Shown in pieces: positions 36,978-44,897 of a DNA stretch of 64,000 nt. The notes under the pieces are model-generated. The model searched no databases. It had not been told where the DNA came from and worked only from the letters and a program-made list of their open reading frames with translations. Source of the stretch: Neisseriaceae bacterium. GTDB taxonomy: Bacteria; Pseudomonadota; Gammaproteobacteria; Burkholderiales; UBA11063. The stretch spans positions 89,107-153,106 of the forward strand of contig RXJX01000009.1 of assembly GCA_003963245.1 (NCBI GenBank). The letters are read 5' to 3'. A program made the position numbers and the translations under genes. How positions within the stretch are numbered: position 1 is the stretch's first letter; each line of letters opens with the position of its first letter.

Positions 36978-37010
36978 TTATTCTCTCTTTCTTTTATTTC
37001 ATACTCTAGA

Positions 37011-37631
37011 CTAATTATTTGTACACCATTCTTTTACAAATTGATTATTTAGAATTGTATTGCAATATTCTGTCACAATCTCATTTTTTGATTGATAACC
37101 GTAAGCTTTGAAACGCAAAACCACTGGCGCTAACATTGCATCAGCAATACCAAATTCACCAAATAAATACTTACCATTATTAGCAAATTTATTGCGCAAA
37201 TCTAACCAAATTTCTTCAACTCTCTTTATCTCAAGGCGTAACTGATTGGAATCAATAAATGATAAACCAGAATTTAGGCTAAATGGCATTGATGATCTTA
37301 TAGTTTGAAACCCAGAATGCATCTCACTAATTACACTTCTGGCGATTGCCCGCGAATTGATATCAGGAGGAAATAAATTTCTCGCGGGAAATAGCTCATT
37401 AAAATACTCAGCAATTGCTAAAGAATCCCAAATTAGCAAATCATTATGCATTAAAGCAGGAACTTTTCCCGAAGGTGAGTAACGCAATATTTCTTCTTTG
37501 GCTAATGGTGCTGACAAATTGATAAATGTAGTCTCAAAATCAATCCCAATATGTTTCGCCATTAGCCATGCTCTTAGTGACCATGATGATGATTGCCGAT
37601 CACCCAAAACCAATGTAAACTTATCTGCCAT
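37011..37631 (-). CDS. Glutathione S-transferase family protein
   Basis: 206 residues. Thioredoxin-fold N-terminus with LVLGDRQSSSWSLRAWLMAKHIGI (probable catalytic Ser ~14-15 as in zeta/theta-like GSTs) and the SGKVPALMHNDLLIWDSLAIAEYF glutathione-binding segment (read as two overlapping motifs). C-terminal helical domain contains NKFANNGKYLFGEFGIADAM. Typical length. It sits between hisCB and the OmpA-like gene on the same strand. Substrate unknown. Confidence 0.9.
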   Translation of the reverse strand: MADKFTLVLGDRQSSSWSLRAWLMAKHIGIDFETTFINLSAPLAKEEILRYSPSGKVPALMHNDLLIWDSLAIAEYFNELFPARNLFPPDINSRAIARSVISEMHSGFQTIRSSMPFSLNSGLSFIDSNQLRLEIKRVEEIWLDLRNKFANNGKYLFGEFGIADAMLAPVVLRFKAYGYQSKNEIVTEYCNTILNNQFVKEWCTNN

Positions 37632-37686
37632 ATCATACTTTCTTTAAACAGCTACAACCTAAACCACCAATTAATTTGTACATTTT

Positions 37687-37708
37687 AGAAGTACGCTAGT
37701 TACGTACT
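37687..37708 (-). terminator. Small hairpin after the OmpA-like gene
   Basis: AGTACG (37690-37695) / CGTACT (37703-37708), 7-nt loop, 7 nt after the stop at 37716; the minus strand continues TCTAAAATG, so the U-run is weak. Confidence 0.35.
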
Positions 37709-37715
37709 CCACCAA

Positions 37716-38276
37716 TTATTTAACTACAGGCAAACCATTGGCATCTAGGTGATAACTCGCTGGTTGTTGCTTGGTAAAGATAATATCGGTACGACGATTT
37801 TTTGCTCGTCCATCATCACTGGCATTAGAAAATTTGGCAATCAGTTTACCATTAGACACTGCTTCAATCTGGTTCATATTCGCGCCTTTGGCAATCAAAG
37901 CTTTTTTTACCGCATCAGCACGGCGTTGCCCTAATGCCAAATTATATTCTACGGAACCAGTATCATCAGTATTTCCCGCAACTTTTACACGAGCCGCAGT
38001 ATGACTTGCCAAATAATCGGCATTATAACCAACAACTGAATCATATTGATTATCAACATTATACTGATCAACACCAAAATAAACTGAATTAGTCGCTTGA
38101 TCAGCGTTTGCGTTATTATTAATATTTGCATTATCTGCATCATTTGAGCTGATATTCACCGCATCTGAAGGATTGCTTGCTGGCGGTTGATTTGCAGTTG
38201 TGTTAGCAGATTGATTACTCGCACACGCCATAAGTGATAAACTCAAAATACCAATACATAAAAATTTATTTTTCAT
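37716..38276 (-). CDS. OmpA/Pal-family peptidoglycan-binding lipoprotein
   Basis: 186 residues. Lipobox SLMAC (Cys18), an Asn/Asp/Ala-rich linker (~20-65), then an OmpA-C domain (~68-175): VYFGVDQYNVDNQY, VKVAGNTDDTGSVEYNLALG, QRRADAVKKALIAKG, and SDDGRAKNRRTDIIF, where the Asp and Arg that hold diaminopimelate are kept. Resembles Pal but without neighbouring tol genes, so it may be a Pal-like paralogue anchoring outer membrane to peptidoglycan. It lies between hisD and the GST gene. Confidence 0.88.
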   Translation of the reverse strand: MKNKFLCIGILSLSLMACASNQSANTTANQPPASNPSDAVNISSNDADNANINNNANADQATNSVYFGVDQYNVDNQYDSVVGYNADYLASHTAARVKVAGNTDDTGSVEYNLALGQRRADAVKKALIAKGANMNQIEAVSNGKLIAKFSNASDDGRAKNRRTDIIFTKQQPASYHLDANGLPVVK

Positions 38277-38350
38277 TGTAAAAACTCCTATTTCATTAAA
38301 TTAAAGATTCATTAATCCTAAGCACTATTATTAACAACAAAGCAATAACA

Positions 38351-39655
38351 TTAGCCACGCAAATAATCTAAGCGTACAGTTACTGCATTTTTATGTCCGT
38401 CCAAACCTTCCAAATCAGCTAAAGTTTCAACCGTAGGTCCTAAATGACGAATCCCTGCTTCAGATAGATTTTGGAAAGAAATTGATTTCATAAAGGCAAT
38501 CACATCCAAACCACTATACATTTGCGCATAACCATAAGTAGGTAAAACGTGATTAGTTCCACTGGCATAATCCCCCACTGATTCAGGCGTCCACGCACCA
38601 ACAAACACTGATCCAGCATTAATCACCTGCGGTAAATAACTCTCAGCATTTTCAATTTGCAAAATCAAATGCTCTGGCGCATACTGATTAGAAATCGCAA
38701 AAGCTTCCGTCATATCTGCGGCAATAATTGTCGCGCTTTTTGCCAGAGATTGCTCAATAATTTCTTTACGTGACAAATAAGCAGTTTGACGGGCAACTTC
38801 AAGCTGAACCTTCTCTGCTAACTCGACTGAAGTCGTAACTAAAATCACCTGTGCTGCTACATCGTGCTCGGCTTGTGCTAGCAAATCACTGGCAACAAAA
38901 ACCGGATTAGCCTTCTCATCAGCAATCATCAATACTTCGGATGGTCCGGCTGGCATATCCATTGCCGCTCCTTGGTGATGTTGCGCCGCCTGAATTTTAG
39001 CTTCGGTCACGTATTTATTACCTGGTCCAAAAATCTTGTAAGTTTTCGGAATTGATTCCGTTCCAAATGCCAATGCTGCAACGGCTTGTGCTCCACCAAC
39101 CTTATAAACCGCATCAATACCACAAGCTTTAGCGGCAAATAAAATCGCCGGATTAATCGTGCCATCTTTGCTTGGTGGCGTTACCAAAACTTTGGTTGGG
39201 CATCCCGCAATTTCTGCCGGAATCGCAAGCATTAGCATTGTCGATACCAACGGCGCAGTTCCTCCGGGAATATACAAACCAACTTTTTCAATCGGGCGGA
39301 ATATTTTACCCAGCTTTGCCCCATTTTTTTCAAACTCAAAAGGTTTTGGCGCACTTACCGTATGATAATGGCGAATATTATCAATTGCATCTAAAATCGC
39401 TTGTTTGTCAGCAGCGGATAAGCTCTCGGTTGCCGCATATTCGGCTTCACTTACGATTAAAGAATCAAGTTTTACTCCATCAAATTTCTCTGCATATTCG
39501 TATAATGCCGCATCACCACGAGCACGTACATCAGAAATAATACCTTTAACCAATGCCGTTAATGCTGCATCATCGCTGCTGCTACTACGGCTTAATACTT
39601 GTTCTTGTTCGTTTGCGTTTAATTTATTCCATGTTACCACACGCATTTTATCCAC
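38351..39655 (-). CDS. hisD: Histidinol dehydrogenase
   Basis: 434 residues; zinc enzyme doing the final two NAD-dependent oxidations, histidinol to histidine. Seen: ADAALYEYAEKFDGV, GLYIPGGTAPLVSTMLMLAI, the signature GGAQAVAALAFGTESIPKT, IFGPGNKYVTEAK, MPAGPSEVLMIAD, catalytic EHLILQIENAE (Glu/His pair), AGSVFVGAWTPESVGDYASG and the Zn-ligand segment TNHVLPTYG. Normal length. Located between rsgA (upstream) and the OmpA-like gene, keeping the G-D-C order of a his operon but with insertions on both sides. Confidence 0.98.
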   Translation of the reverse strand: MDKMRVVTWNKLNANEQEQVLSRSSSSDDAALTALVKGIISDVRARGDAALYEYAEKFDGVKLDSLIVSEAEYAATESLSAADKQAILDAIDNIRHYHTVSAPKPFEFEKNGAKLGKIFRPIEKVGLYIPGGTAPLVSTMLMLAIPAEIAGCPTKVLVTPPSKDGTINPAILFAAKACGIDAVYKVGGAQAVAALAFGTESIPKTYKIFGPGNKYVTEAKIQAAQHHQGAAMDMPAGPSEVLMIADEKANPVFVASDLLAQAEHDVAAQVILVTTSVELAEKVQLEVARQTAYLSRKEIIEQSLAKSATIIAADMTEAFAISNQYAPEHLILQIENAESYLPQVINAGSVFVGAWTPESVGDYASGTNHVLPTYGYAQMYSGLDVIAFMKSISFQNLSEAGIRHLGPTVETLADLEGLDGHKNAVTVRLDYLRG

Positions 39656-39731
39656 TCCTTGAAGTTAAACTTCTAAAATTATAGCACCACTTGTGCCTTG
39701 CTCTAATTCACATTCTTTATTAGAGAAATCA

Positions 39732-40799
39732 TCAATAATAATTTCTTTTCATTTCTTTCTTAACATTCTTCACCATTTTACCAAACTCCTTATTTTTATG
39801 GCGTTTCTCTACCGTAGTTAATTCAAAATAAGCGTTCTCTTTTTCCATTTTCAGATAGTTTTTATATGTCTCTTGATCAATTTCACCTTTTTCTACGGCA
39901 TTAATCACAGAACAGCCTATTTCGTTAGTATGTGTACAATTCTTGAACTTACAATTTCGAGAATGATTTACAATATTATCGAACGTAACTTCCAAACCCT
40001 CGCTTGAATCTGCAAGCCCCATTTCTCTCATTCCCGGTGTATCAATCAATATACCGCCATTTTCTAAAATAATCAATTCTCGATGGCTAGTAACATGTCG
40101 TCCACGATGTGTTTTCTGACCAATTGAACCTGTTTTCATTATAGTTTGACCAGAAAGATTATTCAATAAGGTAGACTTACCAACACCAGAGGAACCTAAA
40201 ATACAATATGTTTTACCAGTCTCAATAATCTCACTTATTGCTTCATAACCATTTTCAGTTTCATTACTTACCGTAATTATCGGAACATTACTAACTCGCC
40301 CTTTAATACTTGCGAATATTTCAGAAAGTTGCGGCTCACCAATTAAATCAACCTTACTAAGTATAATTATGGGCGATACTTTGGATGAATAACATAAAGT
40401 CAAGTAACGCTCAAGTCGATTAATATTAAAATCACGATCAACGGCTTGCACCAAAAAAGCATAATCAATATTTGTGGCAATTATCTGAGTCTCTCCGAAT
40501 TGACCAACCGCTTGTCTTTTGATAACTGAAAATCTAGGCAAGATTCGATGAATCATTGCAAAATCAGAGTTTTCAGATGATAATGTGACCCAATCACCAA
40601 CCGCAGGAAAATCTTCACGGTTTCTAGCGGCAAAACGGAGACTACCCGTTACTTCAGCATCAATTTCACCTTGAATTGTTTTAACAATATAACGTTCTTT
40701 ATGTTCTGCAATAACTCTACCAACTTTAGTATTATCAAGATTATTCTCCAACATATACTGTTCAAGTTGGTCATAATGTCCAAAATTCTCTAAGCTCAC
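39732..40799 (-). CDS. rsgA: Ribosome small-subunit maturation GTPase RsgA
   Basis: 355 residues. Circularly permuted GTPase that checks late 30S assembly. OB-like N-terminus (KVGRVIAEHKERYIVKTIQG, PAVGDWVTLS), then G4 IILSKVDL, G1 GSSGVGKSTLLNNLSG, G2/G3 GRHVTSHRELI and GGILIDTPGMRE, and the C-terminal zinc finger with NCKFKNCTHTNEIGCSV (Cys-Cys-His-Cys). All motifs intact. It separates hisG and hisD on the same strand, an unusual place for it; in most proteobacteria it sits near orn or psd. Confidence 0.95.
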   Translation of the reverse strand: MSLENFGHYDQLEQYMLENNLDNTKVGRVIAEHKERYIVKTIQGEIDAEVTGSLRFAARNREDFPAVGDWVTLSSENSDFAMIHRILPRFSVIKRQAVGQFGETQIIATNIDYAFLVQAVDRDFNINRLERYLTLCYSSKVSPIIILSKVDLIGEPQLSEIFASIKGRVSNVPIITVSNETENGYEAISEIIETGKTYCILGSSGVGKSTLLNNLSGQTIMKTGSIGQKTHRGRHVTSHRELIILENGGILIDTPGMREMGLADSSEGLEVTFDNIVNHSRNCKFKNCTHTNEIGCSVINAVEKGEIDQETYKNYLKMEKENAYFELTTVEKRHKNKEFGKMVKNVKKEMKRNYY

Positions 40800-40861
40800 G
40801 TTTTCACTCTCTTAAAGTACTAAGGTTTTCTGTTATACAAGCATACATATTTAACAGCCCA

Positions 40862-41743
40862 CTAATCCATCATCTTTTCAATTGGCAACACCAAGATCGA
40901 AGAAGCACCGATACTTTTCAGTTTGGCAATCGTATCCCAAAAAACACCTTCTTTACTCACCACGTGCACCGCAACTTTATTGTCAGTACCGTGTAAATGC
41001 AAGACCGTTGGCGACTCACAGCCCGGCAACATTTCTTTAAGTTTATCAATATTGTCTTTATCAATATGGAGCATAATATATTTGCTATCTTTGGCATTAA
41101 TCACGCTTTGTAAGCGGAAAACTAATTCATTAGTACGCTCGGCAATATCTTGTGTTGCCGTTTTACGCCCGATCAGCACCGCTTCGCTTTCTAGGATAAT
41201 GTGAAGTTCAACTAAACCATTTTCTTTAAGCGTAGTGCCCGTAGATACCAAATCACAAATCGCATCGGCAATCGCAATTTTTGGTGCTAATTCAACTGAG
41301 CCATGCATAACCAATATTTTGGCTTTAATCTGATTTTTCGCCAAGAAATCACGCAAAGTTTCAGGATATGAAGTGGCAATCGTCTTTCCATTCAAATCAG
41401 ATAGTTTTTGTATTCCAGAATCATGTGCTGCGGCGATACTCAAACGACATTGCGCAAAACCCAGCTTGGCAATCACGGTTAAATTATGCTCAGGATTTTC
41501 CAAAATGTATTCAAAATAACCGTTTTCACCAACAATCCCGATATCGCTGGCATCACTATCCACAAACCCCGGAATATCATCATCACGAATCATCAAAAAA
41601 TCAGTATTCATTTCTTTGGACTGAATCAGATAATGATTCTTGGCTGGGCGTAATTTAAAACTGCATTTATTAAGTAAATCCAAACTACCTTCGGATAATT
41701 TTCCTGATTTTTGTAATGCAACCCGCAATCTTGGTTCTAACAT
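40862..41743 (-). CDS. hisG: ATP phosphoribosyltransferase, long form
   Basis: 293 residues; first committed and feedback-regulated step of histidine synthesis. Start MLEPRLRVALQKSGKLSEGS, the periplasmic-binding-like core to ~225 (DIGIVGENGYFEY, PRPP site in DAICDLVSTGTTLKENGL), then a C-terminal ACT-like regulatory domain (~225-293; LPGCESPTVLHLHG, VHVVSKEGVFWDTIAKLKSI). It is therefore the HisG-long type that binds histidine itself. Most betaproteobacteria use HisG-short plus HisZ. Strong ribosome-binding site AGGGAG, 6 nt before ATG, lies inside potential leader structures (see 41746-41901). Confidence 0.97.
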   Translation of the reverse strand: MLEPRLRVALQKSGKLSEGSLDLLNKCSFKLRPAKNHYLIQSKEMNTDFLMIRDDDIPGFVDSDASDIGIVGENGYFEYILENPEHNLTVIAKLGFAQCRLSIAAAHDSGIQKLSDLNGKTIATSYPETLRDFLAKNQIKAKILVMHGSVELAPKIAIADAICDLVSTGTTLKENGLVELHIILESEAVLIGRKTATQDIAERTNELVFRLQSVINAKDSKYIMLHIDKDNIDKLKEMLPGCESPTVLHLHGTDNKVAVHVVSKEGVFWDTIAKLKSIGASSILVLPIEKMMD

Positions 41744-41745
41744 CG

Positions 41746-41901
41746 TAAGCTCCCTAACACTCTGAGATTAAGCACAATTTTTTGCTACAATTGAATAACA
41801 GCAAAAACAATAATTTTATTCAAACAAGTAGCTATTATACCAAGCTACACTTAGATATGGGAGCTTATAAAATATGCTTAATATTATGTTGCGTTAGGGA
41901 G
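41746..41901 (-). promoter_or_regulatory. hisG leader with two segments complementary to the ribosome-binding site
   Basis: On the minus strand the sequence GTTAGGGAGCTTA (plus 41746-41758) contains the hisG Shine-Dalgarno. Two upstream leader segments match it perfectly: CTCCCTAAC (plus 41893-41901) pairs with GTTAGGGAG, and TAAGCTCCC (plus 41859-41867) pairs with GGGAGCTTA. The two pairings overlap at GGGAG and exclude each other, and both hide the ribosome-binding site. A third hairpin, TTTTTGCT / AGCAAAAA (41779-41807), lies between. The role as a translation switch is inference; the transcription start is unknown. Confidence 0.45.
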
Positions 41902-41954
41902 TAAAAGAAAAAGGAAGAGATGTTATAAATTAACCCTTATACAAAGGCATCTGA

Positions 41955-41975
41955 ATTACCAAGTTTATCGGTAAT
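41955..41975. other. Hairpin downstream of the membrane protein gene at 41999
   Basis: ATTACC (41955-41960) / GGTAAT (41970-41975), 9-nt loop. A plus-strand T-rich tail follows but there is no plus-strand gene; on the minus strand it may be a weak 3' end signal for the gene ending at 41999. Confidence 0.3.
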
Positions 41976-41998
41976 TTATTTTAAAATTAATTTTTTGC

Positions 41999-42463
41999 TT
42001 ACCACAATTGCGTATTAAAGGATGCTTGGATAAAGTCCTTATACTCAGCAAGAGTCAAGGGTTTATTATTAACCATTTTACGAAAATGATTTATAACTCT
42101 AACTATATGTGGTAAAAGAACGTTAATATCAGTAGTTGTTTGTGTCAAATGTTTAAGTTTGGTAATTTCTTTAAGTAACTTCAAATCGGCCTTTATTAGC
42201 AGCTCAGCATGCAGAGCTCGTAAATTTCTAATAAGTTCAGGATCTGGTTCAACTTCACCAGCTTTTTCTATAAGCTTAACCTGTAACTGATGAACAACAA
42301 AATTAATGTAAAGCTCTTGCTTTAGGAAAACATCATGCATTTCCTGATCTTTTTTCGCATTAACTCTGGTTAAAAAGACACCGGAAACCATTGATATCAT
42401 TGATGAAATTATGACAATTAAAACTACATGATCTCGAATAAGCCAATGTGTAGCATCACTCAT
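41999..42463 (-). CDS. Small membrane-anchored protein of unknown function
   Basis: 154 residues. One N-terminal transmembrane segment (~12-32, VVLIVIISSMISMVSGVFL) followed by a charged, mostly helical domain rich in Leu/Lys/Glu (EVEPDPELIRNLRALHAELL, LKLLKEITKLKHLTQTTT) that would lie in the cytoplasm or periplasm as a helical bundle. I do not recognise a family. It lies between the phytochelatin-synthase-like gene (33-bp gap) and the hisG leader on the same strand. Confidence 0.6.
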   Translation of the reverse strand: MSDATHWLIRDHVVLIVIISSMISMVSGVFLTRVNAKKDQEMHDVFLKQELYINFVVHQLQVKLIEKAGEVEPDPELIRNLRALHAELLIKADLKLLKEITKLKHLTQTTTDINVLLPHIVRVINHFRKMVNNKPLTLAEYKDFIQASFNTQLW

Positions 42464-42496
42464 TTATATTACTCGTCTAATGATAAATTAAAAACT

Positions 42497-43357
42497 TTAC
42501 GAAGCCTTGTTGGCATTAACCAAAACATAACCACGATAAGTATCGCCATCCTTGGTATTCATGCTTTTATACAAATCATAAACTTTAAGCCATTCCCACG
42601 GCGCAAATGCGTTCCAAGTATCCAAGATTAAGACTGAATCACTTGCCTGATCATAAGCAGCAATTGGTGAGAAGTGCCCACCATTAAGCGCTGACATAAC
42701 ATTGAGGTTATAATTTACCACCATGTAACTTTCTGTTTTGCCAAGAGTCGCTTTTAATAAGGTTCTAAAAGCTTCAATATCCGCATCACTGGCGTTATTA
42801 ACGTGTACTGCATTAGCTTGTAAACCTTGCAAATTAAGTGCATGAGTTAACTGATCCAAAGTTAAACCTACTACATATTTGCCATCAACTTGTTTACGCC
42901 CATAAATCACTTCTGGATCTAAATACGCACTAACTTTATCATTAAAAAAGTTAGCCTCAGTCCAAGTAAAATTACCGTCAATATAATTTTCTTGCTCATT
43001 ATAGAATGAGCCAAGCTTAGAAAGTGGTGGCTGTTTCCCCAATGTGGCATAAACTGTATTAAGCATAATCACTGCGGAAGCTACACCGCAACTCAAAATA
43101 TTAGTTTGCGGTGAATAGTGTGTTGATAAATTATAAAAGGAAGCTTTATACTGCGATGAGTTTAGACGGCTAATTCCTGATTCGGTATTATATGACAAAA
43201 CTGCCATAGTATTGGAATATGGACTAACCGTGTACTTCTCATAACCATAATCATAAACAGTAGGATTTGCTTTGGCATTAATAGCAGTTGCATTACCAGA
43301 AGTACAAGCAACTATTACCGCTAAAGCGAGTAAACCCAATAATTTTTTCGACTTCAT
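42497..43357 (-). CDS. Exported phytochelatin synthase-like cysteine protease
   Basis: 286 residues. Lipoprotein-type signal (lipobox VIVAC, Cys18). The papain-like phytochelatin domain has all three catalytic residues: Cys90 in NILSCGVASAVIMLN, His228 in NGGHFSPIAAYD and Asp246 in SVLILDTWNAF; the GGHFSPIxxYD...D[ST]VLILD pattern is diagnostic. Length and lack of the plant C-terminal domain match bacterial ‘half-size’ enzymes such as the Nostoc protein, which mainly hydrolyse glutathione or its conjugates to gamma-Glu-Cys. Export and lipidation would place it in the periplasm. Could serve glutathione turnover or metal handling; substrate not shown. Confidence 0.85.
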   Translation of the reverse strand: MKSKKLLGLLALAVIVACTSGNATAINAKANPTVYDYGYEKYTVSPYSNTMAVLSYNTESGISRLNSSQYKASFYNLSTHYSPQTNILSCGVASAVIMLNTVYATLGKQPPLSKLGSFYNEQENYIDGNFTWTEANFFNDKVSAYLDPEVIYGRKQVDGKYVVGLTLDQLTHALNLQGLQANAVHVNNASDADIEAFRTLLKATLGKTESYMVVNYNLNVMSALNGGHFSPIAAYDQASDSVLILDTWNAFAPWEWLKVYDLYKSMNTKDGDTYRGYVLVNANKAS

Positions 43358-43383
43358 ACAAAGTTCCTTTTTAACATGCTAAG

Positions 43384-44880
43384 TTAGTATGCTTTAGCAA
43401 AAACCATTTTACGAGAAGCTGGTTTACCAGTAAAAATACATACTCCCGGAGTATCATTATTTGCCAAAGGCATACACCGAGCTGTAACTTTAAGCGGTTT
43501 GATATATTCCTCAATCGCAAATTCATCAACTGCATATGCTAATACGAAGCCGCTATCAATATTCTGTTCACTAGCAAAGAATGCATTAAATTCTGCTTGC
43601 GAATTAATTTCAGTAATTCGTGAATCGCGGAATGATTTAGCCTTAGCAAATAAATTATCCTGTATCTGCGTCAAAAACATTACTGCATTGGCAAGTAATT
43701 CAGCTCGTGGCGTTGATTGCTTACTAGACAAATCATCACGACGAGAAAGCATAACTGCATCTTTTTCAATATCACGCGGACCAACTTCAACTCTTAATGG
43801 TACACCTTTTTTAATCCATTCCCATGATTTTGCCCCACCTTGAATATCACGATCATCAATCAGAACGCGAATTTCATCACCTGCAAAATGCTGCGCTTCC
43901 AAATCAAGCTTTAATTGCTGACAATATGCCAACACTGTCTCACGTTGTTCATCATTACGATAAATTGGCTGAATCACAACTTGTTGAGGTGCAATCCGTG
44001 GCGGTAATACCAAACCATTATCATCACTATGCGTCATAATTAAACCACCGATCATGCGAGTTGACATCCCCCATGAAGTAGTCCACGCATGTTCTAAACT
44101 ACCATTTTTGTTTTGAAATTCTATTCCTGAAGCTTTAGCAAAATTCTGCCCCAAGAAATGCGATGTACCAGCCTGCAAGGCTTTACAATCTTGCATCATT
44201 GATTCGATACAATATGTATTAACCGCACCTGGGAAACGCTCAAAACATGGCTTCTCACCCTTAATTACTGGCATAGCCATTACTTCCTCAGCAAATGCCG
44301 CGTAAACTTCAAGCATTTGTTTAGTTTCCTGAATCGCTTCATCTTCACTTGCGTGTGCCGTATGACCTTCTTGCCACAAAAACTCTGAAGTACGTAAAAA
44401 TAACCGCGTGCGCATTTCCCAACGCATGACATTTGCCCATTGATTAATCAATAGCGGTAAATCGCGGTAAGATTTAACCCATTTAGCAAAACTCTCACCA
44501 ATAATGGTTTCACTGGTTGGACGAATTACAAATGGTTCTTCAAGTTCACCATCAGGTTTAAGTCCGCCTTTGCCATCTGCAACCAAGCGATGATGAGTAA
44601 CTACGGCACATTCTTTAGCGAAACCGTCTACGTGTGTAGCTTCTTTTTCTAAATAACTAAGCGGAATCAATAATGGAAAATAAGCATTAACGTGCCCAGT
44701 CTTTTTAAAACGTTTGTCCAAATCTTTTTGCATCAATTCCCAAATAGCATACCCCCACGGTTTAATCACCATGCAACCACGGACAGCAGAGTTTTCTGCC
44801 AAATCAGCAGCAATAATTACTTGCTGGTACCATTCTGGATAATTTTCACTTCTAATTGGCGTAATTGCAGTTTTTTCCAT
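43384..44880 (-). CDS. proS: Prolyl-tRNA synthetase, archaeal/eukaryotic type
   Basis: 498-residue class II aminoacyl-tRNA synthetase charging tRNA-Pro. It starts with ENYPEWYQQVIIAADLAENS and has motif 2 region RWEMRTRLFLRTSEFLWQEG, motif 3 in a GMSTRMIGGLIMTHSDDNGL segment and a C-terminus ending KMVFAKAY with CMPL...CIFTGKPA. These are the features of ProRS without the bacterial editing (INS) insertion and with a C-terminal extension. The usual proteobacterial ProRS is about 570 residues with INS. Hence a likely horizontal replacement, unless a second proS exists elsewhere. Neighbours: hisN upstream (17 bp), the phytochelatin-like gene downstream. Confidence 0.93.
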   Translation of the reverse strand: MEKTAITPIRSENYPEWYQQVIIAADLAENSAVRGCMVIKPWGYAIWELMQKDLDKRFKKTGHVNAYFPLLIPLSYLEKEATHVDGFAKECAVVTHHRLVADGKGGLKPDGELEEPFVIRPTSETIIGESFAKWVKSYRDLPLLINQWANVMRWEMRTRLFLRTSEFLWQEGHTAHASEDEAIQETKQMLEVYAAFAEEVMAMPVIKGEKPCFERFPGAVNTYCIESMMQDCKALQAGTSHFLGQNFAKASGIEFQNKNGSLEHAWTTSWGMSTRMIGGLIMTHSDDNGLVLPPRIAPQQVVIQPIYRNDEQRETVLAYCQQLKLDLEAQHFAGDEIRVLIDDRDIQGGAKSWEWIKKGVPLRVEVGPRDIEKDAVMLSRRDDLSSKQSTPRAELLANAVMFLTQIQDNLFAKAKSFRDSRITEINSQAEFNAFFASEQNIDSGFVLAYAVDEFAIEEYIKPLKVTARCMPLANNDTPGVCIFTGKPASRKMVFAKAY

Positions 44881-44897
44881 ATTTTATATTCCTAAAA

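Noticed and set aside
39172..39540. 122-residue plus-strand open frame
   Set aside because: Lies antisense inside hisD, low-complexity His/Gln-rich translation, no ribosome-binding site.
41776..41807. Classical histidine attenuator before hisG
   Set aside because: No leader peptide with a run of His codons and no terminator hairpin with a T-run on the minus strand.
43499..43843. 114-residue plus-strand open frame
   Set aside because: Antisense to proS, whose frame is fully conserved; no start signal.
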